Assembly: GCA_946414625.1 (NCBI GenBank)
Contig: CAMKPI010000089.1
Span: 1-6,521 of the forward strand
DNA length: 6,521 bases
Direction of reading: 5' to 3'
DNA from: an uncultured Spirochaetaceae bacterium
GTDB taxonomy: Bacteria > Spirochaetota > Spirochaetia > Sphaerochaetales > Sphaerochaetaceae
The notes under the pieces are model-generated. The model searched no databases. It worked only from the letters and a program-made list of their open reading frames with translations, and was not told where the DNA came from. Position 1 is the first letter of the stretch. The number at the start of each line of letters is the position of its first letter. Shown in pieces: positions 5,453 through 6,521 of the stretch. The position numbers and the translations under genes are program-made.

Positions 5453-6253
5453 ATGCTTGAAATAAAAGAGATAACAAAAACTTTTGACAAGGGAACAGTG
5501 AACGAGAAGCGTGCATTGAACGGACTCTCGCTCACTTTGTCTGATGGGGACTTTGTCACTGTGATAGGCTCTAACGGCGCAGGGAAGAGCACCATGCTCA
5601 ACGCGGTGGCGGGAGTTTTTCCTGTTGACAGTGGACAGATTGTCGCTGACGGAGTCGACATAACGCGGCAGAAGGAGCACAGGAGGGCGTCCGTGTTCGG
5701 ACGGGTCTTCCAGGATCCGATGATGGGCACTTGTGCCACAATGCTCATCGAAGAAAACCTTGCTTTAGCCGCGCGCCGCGGACAGAGACGGGGTATGAAG
5801 TGGGGAATCACGCGCAAGGAACGGGAGTGGTATAAAGACTCTCTTAAAACGCTCGGTCTCGGGCTGGAAGACAGACTGTCTGACAAGGCGGGGCTTCTCT
5901 CGGGGGGGCAGAGGCAGGCGCTTACCCTTCTTATGGCATCACTGAAGCGGCCGAAAGTGCTGCTTTTGGATGAGCATACAGCGGCTCTCGATCCAGGTAC
6001 CGCGGCAAAGGTCCTGGATATGACAGACCGTATAGTGACTGAGGGGCGTCTTACAACGCTCATGATAACCCATAATATGCGGGACGCAATATACCATGGG
6101 AATCGTCTTGTGATGATGAACGCGGGTCGGATAGTGGTTGACATATCGGGCGAGGAAAAGAAGCGGCTCACGGTGAACGAGCTTCTTGACATGTTTGCAA
6201 CAGCCAGCGGCAACACGGCTGTGAACGATTCAATGGTTCTGCCGGAGGCCTGA
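5453..6253 (+). CDS. ABC importer ATP-binding protein, TrpZ-like
   Basis: A 266-residue cytoplasmic ATPase that powers the importer. Start ATG 5453 has AAGGAG (5439-5444) with an 8-nt spacer. All nucleotide-binding elements are intact: Walker A 'GSNGAGKST' (39-47), Q-loop Gln87 in 'VFQDP', signature 'LSGGQ' (149-153), Walker B 'VLLLDE' (169-174) with catalytic Glu174, D-loop 'AALDP' (177-181) and switch His207 in 'ITHNM'. The insert 'RRGQRRGMKWGITRKERE' (108-125) and the C-terminal 'VNELLDMF' (241-248) fit the ATPase type paired with PF04392 binding proteins. Length is normal. It lies 55 nt after the permease gene with no terminator between them, so the two are probably co-transcribed. No clear terminator follows it within the next 60 nt. 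Confidence 0.95.
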   Translation: MLEIKEITKTFDKGTVNEKRALNGLSLTLSDGDFVTVIGSNGAGKSTMLNAVAGVFPVDSGQIVADGVDITRQKEHRRASVFGRVFQDPMMGTCATMLIEENLALAARRGQRRGMKWGITRKEREWYKDSLKTLGLGLEDRLSDKAGLLSGGQRQALTLLMASLKRPKVLLLDEHTAALDPGTAAKVLDMTDRIVTEGRLTTLMITHNMRDAIYHGNRLVMMNAGRIVVDISGEEKKRLTVNELLDMFATASGNTAVNDSMVLPEA

Positions 6254-6313
6254 GAGCGGATTCCGACGGAACTGCTGCGATTCAAAGGAGAAGTGCTTAT
6301 ACTGATTTAGAGT

Positions 6314-6517
6314 GTGAAAAATTCAGGCGGCTTCCTGCATGTGAGCGACGCGGGCCGTGATGCTGCTATCATCTGTGGCAACGCGTGGGTGGCGCTTCCC
6401 CTGCGTGTGCGCGACGCGGGACGGTGCAGCCTCCCACCTGTCCGGGCTACCTACGAGCGCTTCTCCTCGCGTGTGCGCGTCGCGGGCCCCAGCTCGCTTT
6501 GTGTTAGCGGTCTCTGA
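6314..6517 (+). CDS. Doubtful small ORF in a GC-rich repeat block (67 aa)
   Basis: The GTG at 6314 opens a 67-residue frame to TGA at 6515-6517, but no good Shine-Dalgarno sequence precedes it. A strong one (AAAGGAG 6284-6290) sits upstream with GTG 6293 only 2 nt away. That frame reads five codons, hits TAG at 6308-6310, and then continues in phase into this ORF. It may thus be a gene broken by an amber codon, or non-coding. The product would be Arg- and Ala-rich with three related segments (HVSDAGRD, RVRDAGRC, RVRVAGPS) 22 residues apart. No family is recognised. Confidence 0.2.
   Translation: MKNSGGFLHVSDAGRDAAIICGNAWVALPLRVRDAGRCSLPPVRATYERFSSRVRVAGPSSLCVSGL
6331..6489. repeat. Three imperfect copies of a ~25-bp GC-rich core with exact 66-nt period
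   Basis: The core GCGACGCGGG occurs at 6345-6354 and 6411-6420, and as GCGTCGCGGG at 6477-6486. Each copy is preceded by a related CTTCC...TGTG stretch. Spacing is exactly 66 nt, a multiple of three. The sequence between cores is only weakly similar. The block is clearly richer in GC than the transporter genes and reaches the right edge of the window. Confidence 0.6.
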
Positions 6518-6521
6518 ATGT

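Noticed and set aside
5437..6285. Long reverse-strand ORF (282 codons) opposite the ATPase gene
   Set aside because: It covers the fully motif-complete ATPase gene on the + strand and its Ser/Arg-rich product shows no recognisable domain; it is an antisense shadow.
6331..6517. Variable region of a diversity-generating retroelement target gene
   Set aside because: The 66-nt repeats are not accompanied by a reverse transcriptase or an adenine-biased template in the window, and the residues do not match the usual lectin-fold ending.

Overview
The window most likely comes from a spirochaete of the Treponema type. This rests on three things: an outer-membrane beta-barrel ending in aromatic Phe, a periplasmic binding protein with a treponeme-style 'FAFAGGGKE' signal-peptide end, and a TrpX/TrpY/TrpZ-type ABC transporter next to a membrane pyrophosphatase. 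The genus is an inference and no marker gene is present. All convincing genes are on the + strand, and base composition is moderate, roughly half G+C.

Layout. (1) Positions 2-370 hold the C-terminal end of an outer-membrane beta-barrel protein. (2) Positions 371-573 are non-coding, with a 12-bp perfect inverted repeat, a ~48-bp near-perfect direct repeat and a strong intrinsic terminator. (3) A good sigma70-type promoter (654-683) precedes hppA (754-2868, TTG start), a membrane ion-pumping pyrophosphatase whose residues point to K+-dependence and probably Na+ pumping. (4) Positions 2869-3216 are not empty. They hold a promoter with an A/T tract (2898-2955), a 5'-leader hairpin, a 25-residue ORF with its own Shine-Dalgarno sequence containing the run F-Y-F-G-F-Y-F, and a very strong intrinsic terminator (3127-3158) just before the binding-protein gene. 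(5) The transporter genes follow: periplasmic binding protein (3217-4194), a 309-nt gap ending in another terminator-like hairpin, permease (4504-5397) and ATPase (5453-6253). (6) The right edge (6284-6521) has an orphan Shine-Dalgarno sequence, an in-frame amber codon and a GC-rich block with a 66-nt period.

How it works together. The transporter genes look like one operon importing a small amino-acid-like substrate; the family includes aromatic amino-acid importers. The leader suggests ribosome-mediated transcription attenuation. If Phe/Tyr-tRNA is scarce, the ribosome stalls on the Phe/Tyr codons, an antiterminator (3092-3102 with 3129-3141) can form, and the transporter is transcribed. 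If charged tRNA is plentiful, the ribosome reaches the stop at 3103-3105, covers the antiterminator arm, and the terminator forms. This is the most interesting element in the window, and it independently suggests Phe/Tyr as the transported substrate. The second hairpin before the permease could set the ratio of binding protein to membrane parts or be a second control point.
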